NCBI GenBank assembly: GCA_023101885.1
Contig: JALPQD010000642.1
Location: 124,001-188,000, forward strand
Direction of reading: 5' to 3'
From: Typhlomys cinereus
Taxonomy: Eukaryota > Chordata > Mammalia > Rodentia > Platacanthomyidae
DNA length: 64,000 nucleotides
The translations under genes were made by a program, and so were the position numbers. Positions 47,652 through 59,420 of the stretch are shown here, in pieces (the stretch's first letter is position 1; every line of letters starts with the position of its first letter). Below the pieces are notes generated by a model, which was not told the origin of the DNA, searched no databases, and saw nothing but the letters and a program-made list of their open reading frames with translations.

Positions 47652-50600
47652 CTAGGAGCCACCTATTATGGAGTACATACGGCACTTAACTTTCTGGGTC
47701 TGGGATACTTCACTTAATATCATTGTTTCTAATGACATCCATTTCCCAGCAAATTCCAGTAATTCATCATTTTTGATGGCTGAGTAATACTCCATTGTAT
47801 AGATGTACCACAGTTTCCTTATCCACTTGTCAACTGTTGGACATTTAGGTTGATTCCATGACTTTGCTATTGTAAACAGTGCTGCTATGAACATGGTCGT
47901 GCTTGTGCTATCGAGGCAAACCTCTGCGGCATGGGGGGTTATTCCCAAAAGTGGAATCGCAGGGTCATATGGCATTTCAATCTTTAATTTCTTTAAGAAT
48001 TTCCAGACGGCTCGCCAGAGTGGCTGTACGAGCCTGCATTCCCACCAGCAATGTAGGAGAGTTCCCCTCTCTCCACATCCTCTCCAGCATTGGTTGTTGT
48101 TTGTATTGTGGATTTTTGCCATCCTGACCGGGGTGAGATGATATCTCAGGGAGGTTTTGATTTGCATTTCCCTGATGGCTAAAGAAGTGGAGCATTTTTT
48201 AAGATATTTGTTAGACATTTTAATTTCATCTCTGGTAAAATTTCTTTTAAGTTCCAGGGCCCATTTTTTAATTGGGCCATTGGTTTCCTTGGTGTTTAAT
48301 TTTCTAAGTTCTTTGTGCACTCTGGACAGTAGAGCTCTATCAGATATGTGGTTAGTGAAGATTTTATCCCATTCTCTGGGTTGCCTTTGAGCTCGTGTGA
48401 CAATCTCTTTATCTGAACAGAAGCTCTTTAATTTCACAAGATCCCAACTGTTGAGAGTTGGTAGCAGTGACTGTGCCTTTGGATGTCTGTTTAGGAAATG
48501 TTGGCCTAGCCCAATCAGCTCAAGGGAGTTCCCTCTCCATTCAGTTATAATTTTTATAGTCTCTGGCCTGATATCAAGGTCCTTGATTCATTTGGAATTA
48601 AGTCTTGTACATGGTGACAAGTATGGGTCCAGCTTTAATCTTCTGCATGTGGAGATCCAGTTTTGCCAGCACCATTTGTTGAAGATGCTGTTCTTTTTCC
48701 ATTGGGTTCTTTGGGCCCCTTTGTCAAAGACCAAATGGCTGTAATTTTGTGGGCTTATATCTGGGTCTTCAATCCTTATCCATTGATCTGTGTGTCTATT
48801 TTGGAGCCAGTACCAGGCTGGTTTTATAATTATGGATTTGTAATATAGACTAAAGTTCGGTATGGTAATACCTCCAGCAGTGTTTTTGTTACTCAGGATT
48901 GTGTTTGCTGTCTTGGGTCTTTTGTGCCTCCATATGAATTTTGAGATTGTTTGGTCAACTTCTTTAAAGAATTGCTTTGGGATTTTAATTGGTATAGCAC
49001 TGAATTTGTATATTCCCTTTGGTAGGATGGTCATTTTTACGATTTTGATTCTGCCAATCCAGGAACATGGGAGGTCTTTCCACCTTCTGGTGTTTTCTGC
49101 AATTTCTTTCTTTAGGGTTTTAAAGTTTTCATTGTAAAGGTCTTTTACCTCCTTGGTTAGGTTTATACCAAGGTATTTCATTTTTTTAGGGGCCATAGTA
49201 AATGGGATTGTTTCTCTCAGGGCTTTTTCACTTCTTTCATTCTGGGCATATAGGAAGGCCTCTGATTTTTGCACATTTATTTTGTATCCTGCCACCCTGC
49301 TGAACTTCTCAATTAGTTCCAGGAGCTTCCTGGTGGAGTTTTTGGGATCCCTCAGGTATAAGATCATGTCATCTGCAAATAGGGAGAGCTTGACTTCTTC
49401 CTTGCCGATTTGAATCCCTCTTATGTCCCTTTCTTGTCTTATGGCTTCAGCGAAGACTTCAAGTACAATATTGAATAGAAGTGGTGAGGGTGGACAGCCT
49501 TGTCTAGTTCCTGATCGAAGTGTGAATGCTTCCAATTGTTCCCCATTGAGCATAATCCTTGCTGTGGGCTTGTTGTATACAGCTTTTATTATATTGATAA
49601 AGGTTCCTTCCATTCCTACTGTCTCTAGTGTTTTGATCATAAAAGGCTGTTGGATCTTGTCAAAAGCTTTTTCTGCATCTATCGAGAGTATCATGTGGTC
49701 TTGGACTTTGGACTGGTTTACATGATGAATTACATTTATTGATTTGCGTATGTTGAACCAACCTTGTCTGCAGGGGATGAAGCCTACTTGGTCCCCGTGA
49801 ATATTTTTTTAAATATGTTTTTGTATTCGATTTGCTAAAACTTTGTTGAGAATCTTTGGTCTGTGTTCATCAGAGAGATCAGCCTATAGTTTTCTTTTTT
49901 AAGTGAGTCTTTATTAGGTTTTGGGATTAAGATGATATTAGCTTCATAGAAGGAATTTGGTAGTGTTCCTTCCTTTGCTATTTGATGGAACAGTTTAAGG
50001 AGTACTGGTGTTATTAACTCCTTAAATGTCTGGTAGAACTCTGTGCATCTGGTTCAGGACATTTTTTGGTGGGAAGATTCAAGATGGTTTCCTCAATTTC
50101 CTTATATGTTATAGGACTATTTAAATAATTCACAACTCCCTCATTCACTTTAGGTAAGTTGTGTTTACTTAGAAATTCATCCATCTCTTTTGTGTTGTCA
50201 AACTTCACAGAGTATAAGTTTTTGAAATGTGATGTTATCATTCTCTGGATTTCTGGGGTATCAGTAGTGGTAACTCCATGTTCATTTCTGATTTTGTTAA
50301 TTTGGGTTTTCTCTCTCCTGCTTTTGGTTAATTTAGCTAGGGGTGTATCAATCTTATTGATTTTTTCAAAGAACCAGCTTTTTGACTGGTTGATTTTTTC
50401 TATCGTTTTTTTAGTCTTGATTTCAGATATTTCTCCCCTTATTTTGCTAATCTCCTCTCTTCTACTACTTTTGGGATCAGATTGCTCTAGTTTTTCTAAA
50501 GCTTTAAGCTGCATTGTTAAGTTGTTTATTTCTGATGTTTCCATTTTTTTGATGTAGTAGTCATTAAGAGCTATGAACTTACCTCTTAGAACAGCTTTCA

Positions 50601-51470
50601 TTGTGTCCCAGAGATTTTGGTAAGTTGTATTTCGTTATCATTCACTTTCAGGAAATCTTGAATTTCCCTTTTAATTTCTTCCTGAATCCAGTTCTCATTC
50701 AGCATCATATTGTTACGTTTCCAGGAGTTAGTGTGTTTTCTCTTGTTTGATGTGTTGTGGATGTCCAGCTTTAGGCCGTGGTGGTCTGATAGGGTACAGG
50801 TTAGAATTTCAACTTTTTTGTATATGTGTAGATTCATTTTGTGGCCCAATATGTGATCTATTTTGGAGAAAGTTCCGTGTGCTGCTGAGAAAAATGTGTA
50901 TTCTTTGGTGCATGGGTGAAAAGTTTGATAGAGATCTGTAAGGTCCATTTCTTTAAGGGTTTGATTAAGTTCCAAAGTGTCTCTGTTAAGCTTTTGACCT
51001 GTTGATCTATCCCATGTTGAGAGGGCGGTGTTGAAGTCCCCACGAATTATCGTTTGGGGGTTGATTTCTTGCTTTAGACGCTGTAGGGTTTTCTTAATGA
51101 ATATGGAGGGGCCCGTATTGGGTGCATATATGTTCAGTATTGTGAAGTCTTCCTGGTGAATTGTACCTGTGACTAAAATGTAGTATCCATCTGTGTCTCT
51201 TATGATTTTCTTTGGTTTGACGTCCACTTTGTCTGAAAGCATAATTGCTACCCCTGCCTGTTTTCTGCTTTCATTTGCTTGTAGAATTGTTGACCAGCCT
51301 TTTATTTTTAGAACATGCCTATCTTTTGTGGTGAGATGGGTTTCCTGCAGGCAGCAGATTGATGGATTGTGATTTTTAATCCAAGTTTGTAATCTGTGTC
51401 TTTTGATCGGTGAATTAATTCCATTAACATTTAGTGTTATAATGGAGAAACTATTTTTAATTCCAGACAT
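47652..51470 (-). pseudogene. L1 ORF2 of copy F, frameshifted
   Basis: The ATG is at 51470 and the stop at 47652. The endonuclease is fully open for about 275 codons with NVNG, QETHL, GDFNT and SDHHG. GDFNT is preceded by Arg where the others have Leu. A missing T near 50635 shifts the frame. A 7-bp loss near 50045 shifts it again just before the RT core. The RT core with [11 protein letters not shown] (near 49370) is open from 49694 to 48590, where TGG is TGA. The remaining C-terminal part with [18 protein letters not shown] is open to the end. It is about as decayed as copy B. Confidence 0.92.
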
Positions 51471-51520
51471 TTATTATGTTTAGTAGTTTTTATAAGTATA
51501 TTGCTTCGCTTTTAATGATG

Positions 51521-52485
51521 TTATACTTGCGTTCTGTTCTCCTGGATATTCCTGTTTTTTTCTTCACGCTTGAGTATCATTTCTAGCATTTTTCGAAGGC
51601 CTGGTTTGGTGGACATGTATCCCTTCAAGTTGTCTTTGTGCTGGAAAGTTTTTCTTTCTCCCTCGATCATGACTGATAGTTTTGCAGGGTAAATCAGCCT
51701 GGGTTGACATTTTTGCTCATTCAATACTTGAAGTATGTCTCTCCAAACTCTTCTTGCTTTTACTGTTTCGACTGAGAAGTCATTTGTTATTTTAATAGGT
51801 TTACCTTTAAAAGTGACTTGTTTTTTCTCCCTTGAAGCTCTCAGCACCAGTTCTTTATCTTGAATGTGGAATGTTTTAACTATTATTTGACGTGGGGTGC
51901 TTCTGTTTTGGTCTTATCTGTCTGGGGCGCGGAATGCCTCTAGTATATGGATGGGCCTCTCTTTTTTTAGATGAGGAAAGTTTTCCTTGCTGATCGTTTG
52001 AAAAATTTCCTCAGGGGTGGTATTTTGAGATTCTTGCTCTGGTATTCCATGAATACGCATTTTAGGCATCTTCAGGGTGTCCCATATCTCCTGAATATTT
52101 TTGGCTTCAACAACCTCTTCCATTGAGCTGGTTAGTACTCCCACTTCATCTTCAAGGTCTGAAATTATGTTTTCTGCTTGGTTAGTTCTGTTGATAAGAC
52201 TCTCTGTGGAGTTCTGGGTTGAAGATAACTTGTCTTGTAGCTCAGTTTTAAACTCTGCTTGAGTCTGTTTTAACTGCTCTATGCCAGTTTTTGTTTCTTG
52301 CACTGTTTTTCTCAAGTCCTCCAAATGTCTGTTGTGTTCCTCTTCAAAGTGATTGATTCGATTATGTAATTCCTCCCGGATTTCCTCTTTCATAGTATTG
52401 AACATGGTAATGATCATATTTTGAAAGTCGTTATCCTGGGTCAGGCTTTCTTGGCCTTTTTCCGTGGGTTTGTTCTGGTTGGAGT
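51521..52485 (-). pseudogene. L1 ORF1 of copy F, start codon spliced out
   Basis: ORF1 begins mid-codon context at ACTCCAACCAGAAC (52485 down). The native ATG and the first 28 or so codons are absent. The reading frame stays open upstream through the 5' UTR exon and into flanking DNA to a TGA at 52618-52616, but it contains no ATG there. The first in-frame ATG downstream is in MIITMFNTM. The coiled coil and RRM-like core are open. TAC is TAA at 51913-51911 inside the core, and the C-terminal domain is open to the stop at 51521. Confidence 0.87.
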
Positions 52486-52557
52486 CTAGGTCGCGGACGA
52501 GGCCCGGCTGGACCGCGGGTGCGCATCCCGACCGGCAGAGCCAGGTGGGGAAAGGGC
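52486..52557 (-). promoter_or_regulatory. Single 5' UTR exon of L1 copy F
   Basis: These 72 bp match the 5' segment of the copy B monomer (ggtgggg aaagg, gaccggcagagcc, gcccggctggaccgcg). They end exactly at the donor position. No second monomer is present. Confidence 0.8.
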
Positions 52558-52567
52558 ACCTGACAAT
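52558..52567. repeat. TSD of L1 copy F (5' side)
   Basis: acctgacaat; partner of 46621-46630. Confidence 0.65.
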
Positions 52568-53607
52568 ATCTTTATAAATGAACACAACTGACAATTCCCT
52601 AATATTGCCTATCTCTCAATTAATCTTCAAATTTATGCAATTTTAAAGCTAGGACCCAATCAAGGAACATACATTCCATGTGTTTGTTGTCTTCATAAAA
52701 TCTCTTTATTTTAAGAATATCCTTTCCCTCAAAAAAAGGAAGATGCTGTCCTTAATGGTGTACCCACTGGTCTGTGACACTTTCTGGAGCATGGACCATG
52801 TCAGGCATATGATGTCAAAGACAAACTATATGAAGCATAGTGGGCCACATAAGTGAAAAGCCTTGAAAAAAAAAAAGAGGGAGTGTGGCAGAGCACATGA
52901 AGAGTTGTCAGGGGAAAAGAAGGGGGATAGGAATTGGGATTAAAGGGAGAGAATAAAGAAAAATTAAATAAAAAAATCCTTTCTCTCATTCTTTGCCCTA
53001 CTGAAGGGAATAGGCAACAAGTCCCCATCTTGTGTCTTCCTAAGGAGACTAGTGGAAATCTTCCTGAGGACACTAGTGAGACTATCTGTGGAGTCTAAGA
53101 ACACTATTCTTGGTGTTTCTCCCCAAGGTTCTTGTAGCCAGAATTGGTGGCTCTCTGGCCACAGGAGAAAATGTTATCCCTGGTTTTCCGTTACCATAAG
53201 AGTGCTGAGCTATATTTTCAGAGGCTTCGATTGTACTTGCTCTTCTTTTATCACTTTCCCAAACTCCTAATTCTCAGTTTCTGTTTAGAAAACCATTCAT
53301 GAAAAGCTATCCCTCTTGTCGTATCTTCTATGATGCTTTTTGCTGCAAACATCCTAATATGGAAGCTTCTGCTTGTGAGTTCTAGCTTATGCTGTATGAG
53401 GTTTACTGATATTTGTTCAAAGCCTTTGATGATCAATGGAACCCAACTGTTTCATGTATTAATTCCTTTTCATGGACTTAATTGTGACCTCATGGTGTCA
53501 TTTTACTTATTTCATGAACCCATATACTCACTATAAACTGGGAGTGTCTGTCATCTAGAATTAATTTACATTAAACCTTCATTGTCAAGGGAGGAGGATG
53601 CTTCATA
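52568..53607. other. Mostly unannotated; possible L1 tail at about 52740-52975
   Basis: The end of 52740-52975 (ggattaaagggagagaataaagaaaaattaaataaaaaaa) looks like an A-tailed retroelement end. The remainder shows nothing recognisable. Confidence 0.35.
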
Positions 53608-53813
53608 AGTTTTCTTACCACATCACCTAAAGAGCTCATCAATTCCCATTGTCCCATTGCTATCTAGTAATGGTGACTGATTATGGAGTCAATGTGGTGA
53701 CAAGATCCTTCTCTTATAAATATCCATTTCCCAGGTGACAGTCTAAAATGATTGTTGAAAGCCAAGTGGTTGATTATCTAATTGCCCACCAACAGTGTAC
53801 CTAGAACAATTGT
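53608..53813. repeat. Inverted repeat arm 1 (about 206 bp)
   Basis: Its reverse complement aligns end to end with 54336-54544 at roughly 85-90% identity by eye. Anchors are ctaggtacactgttggtggg, gactgtcacctgggaaatg and gatgtggtaagaaaact. Confidence 0.85.
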
Positions 53814-54069
53814 CAATTTGACAGGATTTGGAATCACCAAGGGGCCAAATCTTTGGGGATGTCTGTGAGGGTGCTCCCTGAGACATTTAACTGAGATGAG
53901 AAGACCCATCCTGAACATGCACAGCACCATCCCATGGATTAGGGTTTGGAATGATTGAAAAGGAGAAAATGTGTGAAGCTTCAGCATTCATCTTTTTTTC
54001 TTCTTATTGATTATGGATGCAATGCGATTAGCTGCCTTATAGTCTTCCTTTTACAGCTAGAACCATTTT

Positions 54070-54995
54070 TTAAAAATTTTTTCCTAGTTATACAAGTTCA
54101 ATGAATAGGTTTCCTTGCCACCTTCCTTTTTCCCTCCCTTTCCTCTCTCTTTTCCCCCTTCTCTCCCTCCCTCTCTACCTCCCTCCCTCCCTTCCTTGGT
54201 GGATCCAACCTTCTCCCTCCCACCCTCCTGTCCGTCAACTTATATGGGATCCAGATTCCCTCTGGATCATGTACTCTTTTGGGGGTTCAGGCCTCTGCGG
54301 CAGACCAAGAGGCCTTTCTTTGTGCTGACCACTGACAATTTCTCTAGGTACACTGTTGGTGGGCAATTGGATAATCGACCACTTGGTTTCCAACAATCAT
54401 TTCGGACTGTCACCTGGGAAATGTACATTTATAAGAAAAGGATCTTGTCACCACCTTGACAACATGATAAGTCTACCATTATTAAATAATAATGGGACAA
54501 TGCAAACTGATGTGCTCTTTGAGGTGATGTGGTAAGAAAACTCCTTTAAATCTGTGTAACCCCTTTACCCTAAGGATTCCACTGCTTGAAATTATTTCTC
54601 TCAAGCTCCTCGCTAGTCTAATGGAGACATGTTGGTATGTCAGTCATTATGCAGGTCTGGTAAGGGCAAGTCTCATTGAAGTAAGTTCCTGGCTGCAGCA
54701 GCCCTGTCTTGAGTGGAATGTCTTGTCCAATGGTGGACCCTCTCATCTTTAGGTTCTTACAATCTTACTGCCTCCTCTTCCACAAGGATCCCTTAGGATG
54801 GGTAGAGATTTGATTGGCTTGGTTCCAGGTGAATATTGTAGGGTTGCTGGTGTTCTGCATTCCAGTTGTCTATTTTTGTTTATTTGCTGACCCCGGTCAC
54901 TAATGTGTCCTACTCCTATTTTTTTCCTCTCCTTCAAGTCTTTTCTTATATAAAGGTTATATATAGGCCTTTTTAACAGCTTTTAAAAAAATCTT
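54070..54995 (-). mobile_element. Older L1 3' end nested in the repeat
   Basis: On minus it has an A tail (ttttttaaaaattttttcc on plus), a pyrimidine-rich tract (54115-54200) and 3' UTR text (ttaggttcttacaatcttactgcctcctcttccacaa) homologous to copy D's 3' UTR. Flanks agctagaaccat (54056 region) and agctagaatcac (55002 region) look like its TSD. Confidence 0.65.
54336..54544. repeat. Inverted repeat arm 2
   Basis: This is the partner of 53608-53813 in reverse orientation and lies inside the nested L1 3' end. Confidence 0.85.
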
Positions 54996-55135
54996 TGGAT
55001 AGCTAGAATCACTCTTACTGGCATCCCTTATGTATCACAGTGGGCCATGTGCCCAAATAACCCCTTCCTTCCTTTAATTTGCTTTTGTTAGAAACCTTGT
55101 CACAGCAAGGAGAAAATTAACCAATACACTTACAG

Positions 55136-57454
55136 TTTTTAGCACACTCTCTAATCCTGGAATAAAGGAATATGTGGAGGACTATCAATTGACAGTTTTC
55201 TAATGCAGCCTTTCATTTTATATGTAATATCCATCGTTTTGCTTTGAAAAAGATCTTTATATTGTGAAGCAGAATAAGTATTTCTTTTTTAAAAAAGAAA
55301 TTCTGGGAAAGGAGTTGGTAAAATGGTCTTCCACAATGAGGGCAAAGAAAAGTTATGCTGTTTTCTTTCTATAGAGGTGAAATTTAGTATAAGTAATGTG
55401 TTACTTATACTATACTAATGACAGTCATTATTTTTTGATATATAGGAAACTTATTTTTTGTAGGAAAATTTTATAAGCATGCCAGGTAATTTTAGTAAGA
55501 ATATTATGAAAATTAATTTTCATTCTCTAAATGTATGTATCTCATTTTACTTTATTGATTCTTAAAATAACCCCAAATTTAGCCAGTGGCAACTCCTTCA
55601 AGTTTGCTTCTCTCTTCTTTTGACTTCATTCCATTAATCTTGGAATCTTTCTAGCTTTTTGGCTCAATGAAATGTCCCAGTCTCACCCTTTGTTTCTGTT
55701 ATCCTATATCAAAAACTAGCTGTTTCTCTAGACCCTTGCTTGTTTTTTCAGCCATTAATTGTACCCAGAATTCATAGTTTCTTGTGTGTTCTTGTTTCCA
55801 AGTGTTCTCAACAGATAGCCTTAGAAAGCACACACACATATTTGCTATTGACTGCTTGAGTTTAAATTTATCATTGAGATACTTTTACTCATGTAGTTTT
55901 AAACATGGGTCTTTTACATGAAAAATTTTGAGCTATGTCATTTATTTACCTTATCCTTTAGTATACAAAAATACTTTAAAAAATAATGTATATCCCAATG
56001 ATGAGTGGTCAAGCTATTGTGCTTTAAAGAAACTTAGAGCAATTGTTCTTTCTGGTTATATCATCAATCAGGTATATAATCTGAATGATTTCCTTTTAAA
56101 GATATTTTATAACTTTCTTTTTGTCATACTGAATTTTATCATTCTTTTAATTACAGGGAATCATTGATTACCAATAACTGATGCTATTGGCAAACTCTCA
56201 AACCATGACACTTCCAAGTTGACCTGTACACAGAACACATACCCTAGAATAGTGTTCAAGTCTCTATATAATGACTTGTACATAGCTTTAAGTATCTTAT
56301 TCTATACTACTAGAAAATGGTTGAATTCAGATACTTGTCTGAAATTATTTTTTCTATTTTGACTCCTTCCAATTCCCTTCCTATAGATGCTGGCTCATTT
56401 TCTTTACAGGTGCTTAGATATAAAACTGCTGCTGTAGTGTCAATTGGAAGAAATAGCACTGGATTGGAAGAGAGAATGCTTCATCCTGTGAAATAAGGCT
56501 CTCATAGGTAGGTCAAATAACTGGGCACATTATTTATATCAATTCTTATTGATATATACCCAGTGCATGACTAATGTGAATTATTTTCTACCATTCCTGT
56601 TTTGAGGCATAGAATTTCATCTCCCAAGTCATTCTCTGTCCATATTGGAAACTTTTTCAAATAAAGATTAGCAAGGAAAAACTTCTTATGAGATGAAAAA
56701 CTTCACAAGGAGCCTGTTGGGAAAATCTGAACGGATTGAGTGTAGTTCACATAATTTTAACCAAGAAGATTAAATATAGTTGTTTTCTGGTGCAAGCTAA
56801 TTAGCTTCTCCCTTGTGTCTATTGATGGAATACATATTTTGTTTTTATAAAGACAACACAGTTTTTATGGCAATATGCCTCTGGCTCTGGCAAAGAACGA
56901 GAAAAGATGTTAAAAATTGATTGCTTTGTTTTCCCTCTTTAGATTATAGAATAAATTACTGAAGAGTTTCTTGCAGTATGCAATTTAGTGAACTTTACCT
57001 TTGAAGAGAGAAGGTGGGCCAGATCAAGAGAAAGAAATCAATAAAATATTGAAATCTCTACAGAAAAATAAGGCCAAAAAGTCTCTGGAAGATAATAGCC
57101 AGGCACAATGAATTAACCAGTGCTGAAAAATGCTTTTGGAGCTAATGAAAACTTCTATGAATATGAAATTGATATCAAGTTATAGAAAGTGAAGCCCGGA
57201 GGTTTTGAAGATCAGACTGTTACAGGTGAGATGCCAGTAGGCTATAGCAAGGATGATAGATAGTATCTGTTTGAACTCTATGGCAGTTTCTAGTTTGCAG
57301 ATAAATCTAAACTTACCTGAGACAATAACGGAAGGACTTGGATTAAAAAAAATCACACAAACAGGCAAAAAAAAAAAATCAAAGTAAAAATTGGAAAGTA
57401 ATGATAATAAGAACATTCTTTCATCTTATATAAAGTGAGTAGATTTTTTAAAAA
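55136..57454. other. Unannotated AT-rich stretch
   Basis: No gene, RNA or repeat recognised. Confidence 0.5.
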
Positions 57455-57466
57455 ATATTTTGTTTA
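57455..57466. repeat. TSD of L1 tail (5' side)
   Basis: atattttgttta is repeated at 58032-58043. Confidence 0.85.
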
Positions 57467-58031
57467 ACAAACCATAATCCAGAACTTCAGAGACTCTATA
57501 TCAACCACCTGGAACTAGGCCAGACTAATCTCTCCCCATCCAGAAGCTCAGGGAAATTTGCGGAAGAGGGGGCGGTAAGGTTGTAAGAGCACAAGGATGG
57601 GAGAAGCAATGATATGCAAGATACTCCACACAAGTTAGGGCCGAAGGAATCATAATTGGACTTTGCATGCTCTGCGCAATGTCCAACACACTATTGACCC
57701 CACAAAGTCTAGCATTTGCTAAAGGCACTAAGATCCTTGGAGGCAAGGGATTGACAGCCACAGTAGTGTTCCTATGCTTAAGGGGAACACAGGAAAGGGT
57801 TTCTGGGAAATGCCCCTGGGTCCTTGCACCTCATCGGAGAGGAGGACCAAGAGGAGAGTCTGGCATGCACATTAAAGGATGCTCCGGGGATGGGAGGGGG
57901 AGGCACTGGGGGATGGGGAGGGAAAGGGGAGGGGAGGGGGGCACAGGGCGGTGGGAGGTTGGAGGGAGGGAGGGGACCGGTTTACCTGTTAAGGTTGTAT
58001 GAATGGAAATAATAAAAAAAAATATATATAT
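57467..58031 (+). mobile_element. L1 3' UTR tail, 5'-truncated (about 565 bp)
   Basis: It is plus-strand and begins with acaaaccataatccagaacttcag. It matches the last part of copy E's 3' UTR, with the polypurine tract at about 57890-57980 and the A tail altered to (TA)n. A 12-bp TSD flanks it. No coding part remains. Confidence 0.95.
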
Positions 58032-58041
58032 ATATTTTGTT

Positions 58042-58043
<2 letters not shown>

Positions 58044-58086
<43 letters not shown>

Positions 58087-58130
58087 CAGAAACAGAGACA
58101 GAGACAAAGACAGAGACAGAGACAGAGAGA
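58044..58130. repeat. (GA)n and GACAGA-type simple repeat
   Basis: A pure GA run of about 40 bp continues as gacagaaacagagacagag units. It may derive from the tail of the adjacent SINE. Confidence 0.93.
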
Positions 58131-58276
58131 ATGCATGTACCATGCACATGTAAAAGTCATAGGACAACTTTCAGAAGTCTCTCTTTCTCCTGAAAGGTAG
58201 ACTCTGGGGATCAAATTCAGATCACCAACATTGAATGCAGGGACTTTTACCCAATGAGCCATCTTGCCTGTCACAT
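58131..58276 (-). mobile_element. tRNA-derived SINE (B2/ID type), diverged
   Basis: On minus it starts gacaggcaagatggctcattgggtaaaagtccctgc with the B-box region gatctgaatttgatcccc. A purine-rich tail follows. Confidence 0.75.
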
Positions 58277-58539
58277 GTCAGATTTGCAGAATTAATAAAT
58301 ATGCACCAATGTGTTACATGTGTGCTGATCTTTAATTTGAAGTGATACGATAATGATAAATTTACTGGAAAGAAACTAAGATTACAAAGGCAGCAAGGAT
58401 TATGCAAAAAAAGGAAAACCAGAGGAAATGTCAAGAAAAGCAAACAGTATGAAAATTTATTCATAATTAATTATTTATTTTGTCATTAAATATAAGAGAA
58501 CAGAATTATTCATTAAAATTAAAGCTCCAGTCTGATTAT

Positions 58540-58834
58540 TCTTTCTTATTTATTTATCATGAAGTTAGCACACAAAGCAATGGGTCTTACTTTGGCATTT
58601 TCATGCATACTTTGCTTTTGTTGATCCTTCGTCCCCAATATTCTTTCCTATTCCTGCTCACCTCTTCCTAGACCCTTTCCTGCCCCATGGTGCTCATTCT
58701 CTTTCTTTATTACAGGAACTCTGTCATCATCTTCCCCCATTCCCTCTCCCTTAAGACCTCTGTTCAACTCTCTTGGTCCCCTTTCTAGTTTTCTCTCTCT
58801 CCCTTCTCCCTTTCTCTCTCCCTCTCTTTCTCTT

Positions 58835-58865
<31 letters not shown>

Positions 58866-59420
58866 TGTGTTTAACTACATGTAATTACATGTAGTTAAAA
58901 TCTAGGATCTGTATATAAGAAAAAAACGTGGTATTTGTCTTTCTGAATTAGGGTTTCTTTGCTTACTATTATTTCACTTTTCATTCATTCTCCTCCATAT
59001 GTCATGATTTCATTTTCTCTTTATGGCTGAATAAAATTCCATTGTTTCATGTAGCACATTTTATTTATCCATTCATCTCTTGATGACATCTAAGGTGGTT
59101 CCATTTCCTTACTACTGTGGATCATGTAGAATGAGCCATCACCTCTGTGGGAAGACACACAATCCTTTCAGTGTATATCTAGGAGTTGTGTACTCTAAAG
59201 ACAGTGAGAATGTTTTTTCTTTTCTCCACATCCTCACCAGCATTTGTCATCATTTGTTTTCTTAATGTTAGTCATTCTGACCAAGGTCAGATGAATCTCA
59301 TTATAGTTTTAACTTGCATTTCCATTATGGCTAAGGGAATGAATGCTAAAAAATATTTACTGACAATTTGTCTTTCTTTGTTTAGCACTGTCTGTTCTTT
59401 TCATTAGCTATATAGTTGGG
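58540..59420 (-). mobile_element. Old L1 ORF2 3' end and 3' UTR
   Basis: On minus it reads as the L1 ORF2 C-terminus: plus text tttatggctgaataaaattccattgt, cacattttatttatccattcatctc, ctccacatcctcaccagcatttgtc. It is preceded by a CT-rich 3' UTR (58780-58855) with a (CA)n patch. No frame is open. Confidence 0.82.

Larger units (their letters stand above)
46631..52557 (-). mobile_element. L1 copy F, probable retrocopy of a spliced L1 RNA
   Basis: A complete minus-strand L1: A-tail stub, 3' UTR (to 47651), ORF2 (47652-51470), ORF1 without its start (51521-52485) and one 72-bp 5' UTR exon (52486-52557). The 5' UTR joins ORF1 directly at 52485/52486. The sense junction reads CGCGACCTAG|ACTCCAACC, which equals the donor exon end of copy B joined to the acceptor exon of copy B with the 172-nt GT-AG interval removed. 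The element begins at the monomer boundary downstream of a TATA-like box, as an RNA made from that promoter would. Confidence 0.93.
53814..55135. mobile_element. Medium-reiterated repeat split by an L1 tail
   Basis: The 5' part (caatttgacaggatttggaatcacc ... gcaatgcgattagctgcctt) is the same family as 27490-28015. The 3' part resumes at about 55000 (gggccatgtgcccaaataacc, ccttccttcctttaatttgc, tgtcacagcaaggag, aaccaatacac). Confidence 0.6.

Noticed and set aside
52486..52594. Chimeric N-terminus fused from flanking DNA to ORF1 of copy F
   Set aside because: The apparent start at 52594 is TTG, not ATG, so no ordinary translation start exists.
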